From Nothophaeocryptopus gaeumannii (Eukaryota > Ascomycota > Dothideomycetes > Mycosphaerellales > Mycosphaerellaceae), in the NCBI GenBank assembly GCA_031771865.1, contig JASISA010000025.1, positions 62,001 through 126,000 of the forward strand: a stretch of 64,000 nucleotides of DNA, written 5' to 3'. Within the stretch, counting starts at the first letter, position 1, and each line of letters starts with the position of its first letter. A program made the position numbers and the translations under genes. The notes below the pieces were generated by a model. It ran no database searches, was not told the DNA's origin, and was given only the letters and a program-made list of their open reading frames with translations. Of the stretch, positions 63,657-64,000 are shown one piece after another.

Positions 63657-64000
63657 CTACCTGTTCGCAGCAGAGGGATAAAGCTTCTCCTTCTTGTCCT
63701 CTTTCGCACCCGCAGCTCTGGCCTTCTTGATTCTGTCTTCCGTGTCATCCGCATATGTACCGACTCGAAGGTTGACATTCTTGCCTGCGTCTAGCCGTCA
63801 GCACCCATCTGAACAGCATACGCCTCTACTGTGGCTTCTGCTTACCAGCGCTCAGGCTTGTGAAGCCAACACCGAAGTTGTATGTGAGAGTACCGCCGAT
63901 GTTCGCTGCCATGAGGAAGAGAACGGTGATCACCATCTCGGCGTAGACGTGGGCTTGAGCTGGTGCATATGCTGCAGTCGCGGTGCCTGGGATCTTGCCG
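63657..64000 (-). CDS. 3' end of a membrane-protein gene (partial)
   Basis: Two exons are seen on the minus strand: 64000-63846 (continuing beyond the window) and 63784-63657. The 61-nt intron has a GTAAGC donor and a CGCAG acceptor, and the frame is kept. The visible part has one membrane helix (MVITVLFLMAANIGGTLTYN), then LRVGTYADDTEDRIKKARAA and a lysine-rich tail ending PSAANR. No family recognised from this fragment. Confidence 0.65.

Noticed and set aside
1..64000. CRISPR array, bacterial operon or secondary-metabolite cluster
   Set aside because: No spaced repeats of CRISPR type. Genes are eukaryotic with introns. No polyketide or peptide synthetase signature was found, and the HMG-CoA reductase looks like the primary ergosterol enzyme.

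Overview
The window comes from a filamentous ascomycete genome. Protein-coding genes carry short introns (about 47-195 nt) with GT donors, CTRAC-type branch points and AG acceptors. The gene set is fungal: a Zn2Cys6 regulator, the polarity protein Spa2, peroxin 2, a sterol-sensing HMG-CoA reductase and a DUF3605 protein. One transposon carries C-to-T/G-to-A damage at CpA sites, as left by repeat-induced point mutation (RIP). The overall style suggests Dothideomycetes, but that assignment is inference from gene content, not proof.

Layout. 1-7.2 kb is gene-poor and decayed: two Hog1-type MAP-kinase relics, an unrecognised spliced gene, an SprT-like metalloprotease gene and a broken minus-strand gene. 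7.2-20.7 kb is a healthy gene block: an ING/PHD chromatin protein and a Hos2-type histone deacetylase sharing one divergent promoter, then HMG-CoA reductase, a DUF3605 protein and Spa2. 21.97-27.23 kb is one full-length Ty1/copia retrotransposon with near-identical LTRs and a 5-bp target duplication but a badly frameshifted pol. 27.4-33.4 kb has a ZIP metal transporter, a secreted S41 peptidase gene with a 2-nt frameshift, and a small membrane protein. 33.5-34.6 kb is an AT-rich island with a mutated 128-bp direct repeat and a tiny two-exon gene for a secreted cysteine-rich protein. 35-44.3 kb has a secreted GlcG/HbpS-like protein whose intron appears to use a GC donor, the KEOPS subunit Cgi121, a Zn2Cys6 regulator and a 6-phosphogluconate dehydrogenase paralogue. 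46-51.9 kb has PEX2, a second SprT-like protein and three small spliced genes of unknown function. 52-57.2 kb holds repeats and a decayed gene. 57.5-64 kb has an MFS transporter, a RIP-damaged pogo/Fot1 DNA transposon, a NUDT19-like Nudix hydrolase and the 3' end of a membrane-protein gene.

The genes do not form one pathway. The links I can support are the paired acetylation/deacetylation genes at 7.2-10.6 kb, a secreted or surface group (S41 peptidase, Cys-rich peptide, GlcG-like protein) around 30-35.6 kb bracketing the AT-rich island, and two distant SprT-like paralogues. The best candidates for something new are the hidden cysteine-rich secreted peptide in the mutated island and the SprT-like pair.
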